From Lachnospiraceae bacterium UBA7160 (GTDB lineage: Bacteria > Bacillota > Clostridia > Lachnospirales > Lachnospiraceae), in the NCBI GenBank assembly GCA_002491565.1, contig DKWE01000040.1, positions 1 through 35,079 on the forward strand: a DNA stretch of 35,079 nucleotides. Direction: 5' to 3'. A program made the translations under genes and the position numbers. Of this stretch, positions 7,943-15,006 are shown in pieces; within the stretch, counting starts at the first letter, position 1, and the number at the start of each line of letters is the position of its first letter. Under the pieces are notes generated by a model that did not search any database, had not been told where the DNA came from, and saw nothing but the letters and a program-made list of their open reading frames with translations.

Positions 7943-8808
7943 GCATGAAGGAAAAAGCATCGATCATACAAAGTAAAAAAGGATGGAAAAATCCCGGTGT
8001 GTGGATTTCCTTCTTCTTGCTGCTGCTCGCGGCGGCTGCATGGATTTATCCCTTCGTCTGGATGATTTCCGGCTCTTTTAAGTCAAACCTGGAGCTGCTG
8101 AATAAGGGGCTGAACCTGATCCCGGAAGCGCTGGATTTCTCAGCTTACCACCGCGCGTGGGTGGATGCCCATTTTGATACTTATTTTCTCAATTCGGTGA
8201 TCACAACGGCTGCCACCGTTCTGATTGTGGTGATCCGCTGTTCTCTGGCGGGCTATGTGCTGGCAATGTATGAATTTCGTGGCAAGACGCTGATTATGAC
8301 AGTGCTGCTGGTCACGTTCTTCGTACCGACAGGTACTACGCTGATTCCGACCGTATCCTTAAGCAGCGATCTGGGGCTTCTGAATACCCGGACCGGACTG
8401 ATTCTCGCTCTGGCGGGCGGCGGGCAGGTAGCCTCCATTTTCCTGTACAAAGGCTTTTTTGAGCAGACACCGAGGGAACTGATGGAGGCGGCAGCGATTG
8501 ACGGGGCAGGATTTCTGAAGATTTTTACGTCTGTCATGCTGCCGTTGACCGGGCCGATCACTGCGACTACTGTGGTAATGACCTTTATGGGTGCGTGGAA
8601 TAATTTCATGCTGCCGCTGGTTTTCACCTTTTCCAACACCTCTCTTCGGACGCTTCCGGTCGGCATGATGGTCTTTTCGAGAGGAGATACCGTCGACTAT
8701 GCCGGACAGTGCGCGGCTGCGATTCTCTCTATCACGCCGATCGTGGTGCTGTATGTGTTCTGCCAGAAATACTTTGTGTCCGGCATCGCCGGGGCGATCA
8801 AATCGTGA
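7939..8808 (+). CDS. Sugar ABC transporter permease (MalG-like, CUT1)
   Basis: A 289-residue permease, the partner of the preceding one. The first hydrophobic helix is WISFFLLLLAAAAWIYPFVWMISGSFK, and the EAA loop reads RELMEAAAIDGAGFLKIFTSVMLPL. It starts inside the stop codon of the upstream permease; a second ATG six bases later is an alternative. The protein ends in the family's usual YFVSGIAGAIKS. No ABC ATPase gene follows, so a shared MsmK-type ATPase encoded elsewhere is presumed. Confidence 0.92.
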   Translation: MSMKEKASIIQSKKGWKNPGVWISFFLLLLAAAAWIYPFVWMISGSFKSNLELLNKGLNLIPEALDFSAYHRAWVDAHFDTYFLNSVITTAATVLIVVIRCSLAGYVLAMYEFRGKTLIMTVLLVTFFVPTGTTLIPTVSLSSDLGLLNTRTGLILALAGGGQVASIFLYKGFFEQTPRELMEAAAIDGAGFLKIFTSVMLPLTGPITATTVVMTFMGAWNNFMLPLVFTFSNTSLRTLPVGMMVFSRGDTVDYAGQCAAAILSITPIVVLYVFCQKYFVSGIAGAIKS

Positions 8809-8826
8809 GAAAGGGTAAAGCAGGTT

Positions 8827-9684
8827 ATGAATAAATTAGTATACAACCACGAAATCAAAATGATTGTAACAGACCTCGACGGCACGCTGCTATACGATGG
8901 CTCTACCTTGACCGACCGGACGAGGCAAGTGCTCGAGCTGGCGGATGTCATGGGCGTGCTGGTGGTGGTTGCGACCGGGAGAAGCGTCTGCCAGCTGCCT
9001 GAGGCTGTCCTGGACACAAAGGGTATCCGCTACATCATCACATCGAACGGTGCGGTGATGATCGACCTTCGGGAAAATAAAAAGATTATGCGCTCTATGA
9101 TCCGTCACAGTGATGCCCTGCGGGTGCTCGAGCTCATCAACCAGCTGGAACTGCCTCACCGCTTTGAAATCAATGTCGAGGATCACATTTACTCGGAAAA
9201 GCATTTTCTGGAGCACATTGATGAGATCGAGCGCGATCAGAATCTGCGGGACGGCTATGACCCGCATCTGATCCCGATTGCAGACGCAAAGGCATTTTTG
9301 CAGGACGGCTGCAAGGACGTGGAAAAGTTCAACATCTTTTTCCGGACTGTTGAGGAGCGCAATCAGGGCATCATGATTCTGAAGCAGTACCCGTTTCTGT
9401 CGATCTCGTACTCGCTTGAAAAGAATATAGAGGTCAATGACTGCCGCGCGGACAAGGGCAGCGCCGTGGGTTTCCTGGCAAACTCTCTGAACATCGGGAG
9501 GGAGCATATCGTCGGATTCGGTGACGGAACAAATGACGGCCCGCTCCTTGAAGCGGCCGGTCTGGCAGTGGCGACCGCAAATGCGGCCGAGGAAGTAAAG
9601 AAAATCGCAGATTACGTGACACTCAGCAACCGCGAGGACGGAGTCGCCGCAGTACTGGAACAGCTGATCTGCACGGATAGGTAG
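8827..9684 (+). CDS. Cof-type HAD-superfamily phosphatase
   Basis: A 285-residue HAD hydrolase of the Cof (IIB) subfamily. Motif I is TDLDGTLL with nucleophile Asp16 and acid/base Asp18; motif II lies around ATGRS; motif IV is GFGDGTNDGPLLEAAG near residue 235. The cap sits between motifs II and III. These enzymes dephosphorylate sugar phosphates and related metabolites. It follows the second permease by 18 bp and precedes the terminator, so it is the last gene of the importer operon, where it could remove phosphate from an accumulating sugar phosphate. The substrate is not predictable. Confidence 0.9.
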   Translation: MNKLVYNHEIKMIVTDLDGTLLYDGSTLTDRTRQVLELADVMGVLVVVATGRSVCQLPEAVLDTKGIRYIITSNGAVMIDLRENKKIMRSMIRHSDALRVLELINQLELPHRFEINVEDHIYSEKHFLEHIDEIERDQNLRDGYDPHLIPIADAKAFLQDGCKDVEKFNIFFRTVEERNQGIMILKQYPFLSISYSLEKNIEVNDCRADKGSAVGFLANSLNIGREHIVGFGDGTNDGPLLEAAGLAVATANAAEEVKKIADYVTLSNREDGVAAVLEQLICTDR

Positions 9685-9704
9685 AAGGTATCATGGGGTG
9701 TTTG

Positions 9705-9736
9705 GGACAGGTCAATGGATAGGGCCTGTCCTTTTT
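9705..9736 (+). terminator. Rho-independent terminator of the first importer operon
   Basis: GGACAGG (9705-9711) pairs with CCTGTCC (9725-9731), followed directly by five Ts. It lies 20 bp after the HAD phosphatase stop. Confidence 0.85.
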
Positions 9737-9800
9737 GGCCTGGAAGGTTTGTTATAGGCGTATATTTTGTGTTTTGGGGGTTTTCCTGAAGCGGAAAACG

Positions 9801-9809
9801 TGGTATACT
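9801..9809 (+). promoter_or_regulatory. Extended -10 promoter for gltX
   Basis: TGGTATACT is an extended -10 element (TG-N-TATACT) with no good -35 box. It lies about 120 bp before the gltX start and gives a leader that contains the hairpin at 9877-9908. The same TGGTATACT element precedes the GNAT gene at 17127. Confidence 0.6.
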
Positions 9810-9876
9810 CAATCATTGAAAAATATTCGTCCCAATGCAGCTGAATTAGATTTTTAGAGGACTGGAGCGGACGATC

Positions 9877-9908
9877 AAAGCCTCGAGGGCATTTGCTTGC
9901 GAGGCTTT
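9877..9908 (+). promoter_or_regulatory. Leader hairpin upstream of gltX
   Basis: A perfect 9-bp stem (AAAGCCTCG at 9877-9885, CGAGGCTTT at 9900-9908) with a 14-nt loop and a short pyrimidine tail (TTTCTT), ending 9 bp before the ribosome binding site. No T-box specifier or AGGGUGG anti-terminator sequence is visible, so this is not a recognised T-box; it may be an attenuator or a 5' stabiliser. Confidence 0.55.
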
Positions 9909-9930
9909 CTTAGACATGGAGGAGAAAACA

Positions 9931-11391
9931 ATGGCAGAGAAAATGATTCGCACGCGGTTTGCGCCGTCGCCGACCGGGTTTATGCATATCGGCAATCTCA
10001 GGACTGCACTGTATTCCTATCTGATCGCCAAGGCAAACGGCGGTCAGTTTATTGTTCGTATTGAGGATACGGACCAGGTGCGTCTGGTCGAGGGCGCGAC
10101 GGACGTTATTTTGAAGACACTGGAGATGACCGGCCTGGATTATGATGAGGGACCGGGGGTAGGCGGCCCGAATGGCCCGTATGTCCAGAGTGAGCGCAAG
10201 GACATCTATAAGAAATACGCAGAGGAGCTTGTGGAAAAGGGCTACGCGTATTATTGTTTCTGTTCCCAGGAGCGGCTGCAGCAGCTGCACGAGGAGAATG
10301 AGGTAGGCGGCTATGACCGGCATTGTCGTGACCTGCCGAAGGAGGAGATCGAGCGCCATCTGCAGAACGGCGATCCGTACGTGATCCGCCAGCGCATCCC
10401 GCTTGAGGGAGTTACTTCCTATTATGATGAAGTATTTGGCGAGATTTCGATGGAAAATAAGGAGATGCAGGATCAGATTCTGCTGAAAGCGGATGGGTAT
10501 CCGACTTACAATTTTGCGCATGTCGTGGACGACCATCTGATGGGCGTGACGCATGTTGTGCGCGGCAGTGAGTACCTGACCTCCACGCCGAAGTATGTGC
10601 TGCTCTACGATGCGTTTGGCTGGGAGCGTCCGTGCTACGTGCATCTGCCGCTTCTGATGGGCAAGGATGCGGACGGCAATGTTTCCAAGCTTTCGAAGCG
10701 CCACGGGGCAGTGAGCTTCCAGGATCTCGTCGCGATGGGCTATCTGCCGGAGGCGATTGTGAATTACATTGCACTGCTCGGCTGGTGTCCGAAGGACAAT
10801 TGCGAAATGTTTGATCTTGCGAGCCTGAAGCAGAATTTCTCGATCGAGGGGATCAGCAAGTCGCCGTCCGTCTTTGATTATCAGAAGCTGAACTGGTTCA
10901 ATTCCGAGTACATCAAGCAGCTTTCGGATGAGGCGTTTGCGGAGAAGGTTGTGCCGATGCTGAAGGAGGCATGCCCGGATTACGTGGATGTGAAAAAGCT
11001 TGCCGGGCTGCTGCATACGCGTGTTTCGACCTTGAATGAGTCGGTGGAGATGGTGGATTTCGTGGTGAATCGTCTGCCGCTCGATCCGGCGGCCTACACG
11101 AATAAGAAGAATAAGACGACTCCTGCACTCTGCCGTGAGATCCTGTCGGAGGTGACGCCGGTGCTGGAAGGCGTGGAGGACTGGACGAATGACCGGATCT
11201 TTGAGACGCTGAAGGAGTACGCAGCGCAGAAGGGTGTCAAGGCTGGTGCAGTCATGTGGGCAGTGCGCGTCGCGGTTGCGCGGAAGTCTGTGACTCCGGG
11301 CGGCGCAACTGAGCTGATGGAGGTGCTTGGCCGCGCAGAGAGCATGGCCCGTATTGCACAGGCGATCGAGGAGCTGGCTGCGGAAGCGTAA
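9931..11391 (+). CDS. gltX: Glutamyl-tRNA synthetase (class I)
   Basis: A 486-residue GluRS that charges tRNA-Glu (and in many Clostridia also tRNA-Gln, before amidation). The class I HIGH-type signature is HIGN at 19-22, within RFAPSPTGFMHIGNLRTALY; the KMSKS-type signature is KLSKR at 253-257. YVQSERKDIY and VVRGSEYLTSTP are typical of the catalytic core, and the C-terminal helical anticodon-binding domain follows. I place the start at 9931 because GGAGGAG lies at 9918-9924; an ATG at 9916 would put that site inside the coding region. Apparently a single-gene transcript. Confidence 0.95.
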   Translation: MAEKMIRTRFAPSPTGFMHIGNLRTALYSYLIAKANGGQFIVRIEDTDQVRLVEGATDVILKTLEMTGLDYDEGPGVGGPNGPYVQSERKDIYKKYAEELVEKGYAYYCFCSQERLQQLHEENEVGGYDRHCRDLPKEEIERHLQNGDPYVIRQRIPLEGVTSYYDEVFGEISMENKEMQDQILLKADGYPTYNFAHVVDDHLMGVTHVVRGSEYLTSTPKYVLLYDAFGWERPCYVHLPLLMGKDADGNVSKLSKRHGAVSFQDLVAMGYLPEAIVNYIALLGWCPKDNCEMFDLASLKQNFSIEGISKSPSVFDYQKLNWFNSEYIKQLSDEAFAEKVVPMLKEACPDYVDVKKLAGLLHTRVSTLNESVEMVDFVVNRLPLDPAAYTNKKNKTTPALCREILSEVTPVLEGVEDWTNDRIFETLKEYAAQKGVKAGAVMWAVRVAVARKSVTPGGATELMEVLGRAESMARIAQAIEELAAEA

Positions 11392-11840
11392 TTGCTGAAT
11401 TCCGGTCTCTGTAGACAAGCAGGAAAACTGCGACAGTGTATTCGGATCGTGAACAGAGCTTGTAACGTTCCGGACCTGTTTCGTGGTCGAGTTTGCTGAG
11501 TGATAAAGGGCAGAGAGGACACAATCCTGTTGTTCCATAAGCGTCTGGACAAGGAAAAATGGTGTGTAACTATATCAAGCGGAATTATAGGAGTACCGGG
11601 GCTATGAGTAATTGGTGGATTTCCGGTTGCTGTAGCAGGATAATAACTCAGCAGATGGAAGTCCGGATAAGATCGTTCGTGAAATATAAGTGGATAATAG
11701 ACAAAAATGAAATGGACAGCCGGATGATCTGCATGCAGATGCGTCCGGCTGTCCGTTTTTGCGAAGTAACATGCTCCAGTTCAGCCAGCTCTACTCAGAG
11801 GTATTGCTTCTTGTAATGGTGACTAACTATCTGTAATGGT
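11392..11840. other. Gap downstream of gltX
   Basis: About 450 bases between gltX and the minus-strand DUF1292 gene. A small reading frame at 11559-11816 has no homology that I recognise and runs through the terminator hairpin, so I do not call it. The clear feature is the strong terminator at 11714-11760. Confidence 0.5.
11714..11760. terminator. Strong long-stem terminator
   Basis: An 11-bp perfect outer stem (11714-11724 with 11744-11754) encloses a perfect 14-bp palindrome (11727-11740) and is followed by GTTTTT on the plus strand. It lies 320 bp after gltX; on the minus strand it is followed by CATTTCATTTTTG and could also end the DUF1292 transcript. Confidence 0.8.
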
Positions 11841-11873
11841 ATGCTTGCATGAATCGTTTGCGATGTTGTGTGC
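11841..11873 (+). repeat. Diverged 33-bp direct repeat, copy 1
   Basis: This segment matches 12461-12493 at 27 of 33 positions, starting with the identical ATGCTTGCATG. The two copies bracket the DUF1292 gene. Confidence 0.6.
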
Positions 11874-11896
11874 CTGGGTCAGCAGGCATTTTGTGC

Positions 11897-12394
11897 TTAT
11901 TCGAAATCAAACTGGTCGCTGAAGCGCTCCTGGAAAATCTGAAAAACAGCATTCAGGATGTCTTCATCTTCCACACCTTCGTAGCGCTCCAGGTCTTCTT
12001 CCGTCTCATCTTCTGTGATCCTTAAGATCTCAACCTCACCGGAATCCTGATCTGAGTCTTCGGCGGGGAGCAGAACAGCGTAAGTCTCGCCCTGATATTC
12101 GATCAGATCCAGAAACTCAAAAAGTACTGGAAGTCCGTCCTCGTCGGTCAGCTCGATGATACGGTCAGCTTCTTCTTCGTCGTCGGTCTCATCCAGTTCG
12201 GAGATGAGATCCTGGGCAGCTTCGTCAGCGAATGCGGCGATGGGATCCGGCATCTCCTCGTCCGTTGGCAGCGCATCAGCGCCGGTCAATTCGACGGTGT
12301 AGTCCGATGCTTCTTCCATAGATGGTGCGGTCAAGAGATCCGGTGTGGATTCTATCGTATCTGGAGTGTTTGTCTTTGCGGTCGAATCGTTCAT
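11897..12394 (-). CDS. DUF1292 domain protein with acidic N-terminal tail
   Basis: A 165-residue, very acidic protein. The second half (from IIELTDEDGLPVLFEFLDLIEYQGETYAVLLP) matches the short DUF1292 family (YrzB-like), common in Firmicutes and of unknown function. Residues 1 to about 80 are a low-complexity tail rich in Asp, Glu, Thr and Ala that the roughly 90-residue family members lack. AAAGGAGGG precedes the ATG. In many Firmicutes DUF1292 genes sit beside yrvK/ruvX and alaS; here the gene stands alone between gltX and pepC on the opposite strand. Confidence 0.8.
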   Translation of the reverse strand: MNDSTAKTNTPDTIESTPDLLTAPSMEEASDYTVELTGADALPTDEEMPDPIAAFADEAAQDLISELDETDDEEEADRIIELTDEDGLPVLFEFLDLIEYQGETYAVLLPAEDSDQDSGEVEILRITEDETEEDLERYEGVEDEDILNAVFQIFQERFSDQFDFE

Positions 12395-12657
12395 GATTAG
12401 GCCCTCCTTTTCTAGCTTAATGCCGGAAATTTATTCCCGCGGGCAACGAGCCAAGTAGCCATGCTTGCATGGATATTTGGCGGTGCTGTGTGCTTCTCTA
12501 TAGATAGCATACCATGCAGGGGGAAGTCTGGCAACAAAAATTTACCGTGGTTTTATTCGGACATTCTGGCTGAAAGCATGTCTGGATGTTTGCAGGTGCT
12601 AAGCGTTTGGCTACAGGTTCCAGGGGGCCGGAAGATTTTTTATGGTTGAAATTGATC
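12395..12657. other. Divergent gap between the DUF1292 gene and pepC
   Basis: About 340 bases in all up to pepC. It holds the second copy of the 33-bp repeat (12461-12493) and, at its right end, the pepC promoter. No gene is supported. Confidence 0.5.
12461..12493 (+). repeat. Diverged 33-bp direct repeat, copy 2
   Basis: Matches 11841-11873 at 27 of 33 positions. In this copy the start extends into a short palindrome, CCATGC-TT-GCATGG (12459-12472), lying 65 bp upstream of the DUF1292 start codon. Confidence 0.6.
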
Positions 12658-12686
12658 TTGCCGAATGATGGGGAATTTGATAGAAT
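12658..12686 (+). promoter_or_regulatory. Promoter for pepC
   Basis: TTGCCG (12658-12663), a 17-bp spacer and TAGAAT (12681-12686), with the pepC start codon about 48 bp further on. Confidence 0.6.
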
Positions 12687-12734
12687 AAGGGAATATCAGA
12701 TGATTTCATAAATGTTACAAAGGAGACTTTCAAG

Positions 12735-14066
12735 ATGGACACAAGGATATCAGAGGAACTTCTGAAACAGTTTGAGCAGCGTTTTGACGCGGATCGCTGC
12801 AGCCGTGTTGCGATGAATGCGGTGACGAAGAGCGGCGTGAGTGCGTGCGCGGAGAATCCGCTTGCGCAGCGTGAAGTACCGCAGACGTTTTCTATCAGTC
12901 TGAAGCAGGGAGAGATCACAAACCAGAAAAGGAGCGGGAGATGCTGGATGTTTGCAGCGCTGAACTGCATGCGTTTCCAGATCATCAACAAGTACAATCT
13001 GGAGAGCTTTGAGCTGTCGCAGAATTATACACTGTTCTATGATAAGCTGGAAAAGGCAAATTATTTCCTTGAGACGATTCTGGATACGCTGGACGAGCCG
13101 ACCGATGGCCGCCTGATTTCATTTTTGCTTCAGGCGCCTTTAAATGACGGCGGGCAGTGGGATATGCTCTGCAGCATCATTGACAAATATGGGATTGTGC
13201 CGAAATATGCGATGCCGGAGACCTTCTCTTCGTCAGAGACGAGGGATATGACCTCTTATATGACCGAGAAGCTTCGCGAGTTTGCCTGCGTTCTGCGCAG
13301 AGGCCATGCAGAGGGCAAGCCGGAGGCAGAGCTTCGCGCACAGAAAGAGCGCATGATGGAGACAATGTACGATATGCTCTGCATCTGCCTTGGAAAGCCG
13401 CCAAAGACCTTTGATTTCGAGTACATGGATAAGGATCAGCAGTTTCATCGTGAGTGCGGGCTGACACCGCAGGAGTTTTATCAGAAATACATCGGGCTGG
13501 ATCTGAAGGATTATGTCAGCCTGATCAATGCGCCGACCGCTGACAAGCCGTATTATCGCAGCTACAGTGTCCGCTATCTGGGCAACGTCTGCGAGGGCCG
13601 CCAGGTGCGCTATGTCAACCTTCCGATCGAGGAGCTGAAAAAGGCAGCTATTGCGCAGATGAAGGACGGCGAGCCGGTGTGGTTTGGCTGCGATGTGGGC
13701 GCGCGGTCGTGCCGGGACGGCATCATGGATCTCAATCTCTATGATCTGGAGAACCTGTTCGGGACAACGTTTGGCATGTCCAAGGCGGAGCGCCTGGACT
13801 ATGGGCAGAGCCTGATGACGCATGCAATGGTCTTCCAGGGGGTCAATCTGACCGAGGATGGCACGCCGAACCGCTGGCGTGTGGAAAACAGCTGGGGCGA
13901 GGATGCCGGCCGCAAGGGGTATTATGTGATGAGCGACCGCTGGTTTGATGAGTATACGTATCAGGTAGTGGTGAACCGCAAATATCTTTCAGAGGACGCC
14001 ATCAAGGCTTATGAGAGTGAGCCGATCCTGCTGAATCCGTGGGATCCGATGGGCTCGCTGGCGTGA
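12735..14066 (+). CDS. pepC: Aminopeptidase C / bleomycin hydrolase family (C1B)
   Basis: A 443-residue papain-fold cysteine aminopeptidase of the PepC/bleomycin hydrolase family. The catalytic set is complete: Gln64 and Cys70 in NQKRSGRCWMFA, His363 in MTHAMVF and Asn385 in WRVENSWGED. Family members form cytoplasmic hexamers whose C-terminus folds into the active site and limits them to aminopeptidase action; here the tail ends PMGSLA. There is no signal peptide. AAAGGAGA precedes the ATG. It probably works in intracellular peptide turnover. It has its own promoter and terminator. Confidence 0.94.
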   Translation: MDTRISEELLKQFEQRFDADRCSRVAMNAVTKSGVSACAENPLAQREVPQTFSISLKQGEITNQKRSGRCWMFAALNCMRFQIINKYNLESFELSQNYTLFYDKLEKANYFLETILDTLDEPTDGRLISFLLQAPLNDGGQWDMLCSIIDKYGIVPKYAMPETFSSSETRDMTSYMTEKLREFACVLRRGHAEGKPEAELRAQKERMMETMYDMLCICLGKPPKTFDFEYMDKDQQFHRECGLTPQEFYQKYIGLDLKDYVSLINAPTADKPYYRSYSVRYLGNVCEGRQVRYVNLPIEELKKAAIAQMKDGEPVWFGCDVGARSCRDGIMDLNLYDLENLFGTTFGMSKAERLDYGQSLMTHAMVFQGVNLTEDGTPNRWRVENSWGEDAGRKGYYVMSDRWFDEYTYQVVVNRKYLSEDAIKAYESEPILLNPWDPMGSLA

Positions 14067-14073
14067 GCGAAGA

Positions 14074-14460
14074 AGCCGAGACCGGATAGAAGCCTGTGAG
14101 TGGTCTCAGGTTTTGCAGTTTTGCGGTCCTGCTGCGTCTTCACAAGCTATGGCATCGGCTTGCGCTGCAACCAGCAACACGTTTGGCCGGCAGTCTGCAC
14201 ACCGGAGCATTGAGACAGGGCTATTGTAATATTAAAATCCGCAGTGACAAATAAGTCGGCTGCGGATTTTTTTGTAATAATTTTCCTCTTCAGAGCGTCT
14301 AACCTGTGTAAATAAAAGAGAGCTGATCAGCGAATGATGAAAACAAATACGTTACTTTTCACGCGTCCACTGTCCTCCGAAGTGTGTGATTGTTCGCGAC
14401 AGGGTTGACTGTGAACAGTGACACAGATGCCGCCGTATCTGCAGATATGGGGAAAGGAAC
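14074..14460. other. Gap between pepC and the sigma factor gene
   Basis: About 400 bases with no gene. It contains the pepC terminator (14234-14273) and, 48 bp before the sigma gene, a small inverted repeat ACTGT-GA-ACAGT (14408-14419). A promoter for the sigma factor must lie here but none could be assigned securely. Confidence 0.5.
14234..14273 (+). terminator. Rho-independent terminator after pepC
   Basis: A perfect 11-bp stem (AAAATCCGCAG at 14234-14244, CTGCGGATTTT at 14260-14270) runs into seven Ts. It lies about 170 bp beyond the pepC stop. Confidence 0.85.
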
Positions 14461-14466
14461 TTGCCG

Positions 14467-15006
14467 ATGAAGCAAACGGATGAGACAGAAAAACTGGTAA
14501 AAAAGGCAGTCAGAGGGAGCACAGAGGCTTATGGAACTCTGATCGGGCAGTATCAGGAGTATCTGTATAAAACCGCATTTTTGTATACGGGGAATGAGGC
14601 GGATGCGCTGGATGCGGTGCAGGAGTGTATCCTGAAAGGATTTCGTGCGATTTCCACGTTAAAAAGTCCGGAATATTTTCGGACCTGGCTGACACGGATC
14701 TTGATTAACGCAGCCAGAGATCAGATGCGCAGGGCGGCGAAAACAGTTCCGTATGAGGAGCTGTGGGAGCGTCCGGCGCAGGAGGTACCGAGGGAGGAAT
14801 ATTTTGATCTGCACGATGCAGTCAGAGCTCTTCCGGAGAAGTACCGGGCTGTGATTATTCTGAAATATTTCAACGATCTGAAAATCGAGGAGATCGCCAA
14901 GCTGCTGGAAATTCCGCGCGGAACGGTGTCAGTCTATCTGGCGCGGGCGCGTGGGATGCTCAGAGCGCGTTTAGAGGAGGGGGAAGCATATGGACAGAAA
15001 GGATAA
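14467..15006 (+). CDS. ECF-type RNA polymerase sigma factor
   Basis: A 179-residue extracytoplasmic-function sigma factor. Region 2, which binds core polymerase and the -10 element, spans about residues 15-85 (AYGTLIGQYQEYLYKTAFLYTGNEADALDAVQE and FRTWLTRILINAARDQMRR). Region 4, the -35 reader, is at about 120-175 (ALPEKYRAVIILKYFNDLKIEEIAKLLEIPRGTVSVYLARAR). I use the ATG at 14467, 8 bp after GGAAAGGA; a TTG at 14461 is too close to that site. It overlaps the downstream anti-sigma gene by 17 bp, the usual sign of a co-translated pair. Confidence 0.93.
   Translation: MKQTDETEKLVKKAVRGSTEAYGTLIGQYQEYLYKTAFLYTGNEADALDAVQECILKGFRAISTLKSPEYFRTWLTRILINAARDQMRRAAKTVPYEELWERPAQEVPREEYFDLHDAVRALPEKYRAVIILKYFNDLKIEEIAKLLEIPRGTVSVYLARARGMLRARLEEGEAYGQKG

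Noticed and set aside
9810..9930. T-box riboswitch before gltX
   Set aside because: The conserved AGGGTGG anti-terminator motif and specifier loop are not visible in a leader this short; only a simple hairpin is present.
9910..11538. Very long minus-strand open frame opposite gltX
   Set aside because: It is antisense to a clearly functional synthetase; its composition (rich in His, Arg, Leu and Ile) is typical of the reverse of a GC-biased gene. The similar frames at 24938-26485 and 31304-32878 were rejected for the same reason.
11559..11816. Small open frame of 85 codons after gltX
   Set aside because: No recognisable domain, no strong ribosome site, and it runs through a strong terminator hairpin.
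14339..14367. ECF-type autoregulated promoter (AAC ... CGTC) before the sigma factor gene
   Set aside because: The spacing between AAC (14342-14344) and CGTC (14364-14367) is 19 bp, longer than the usual 16-17 bp, and the -35 context is poor.
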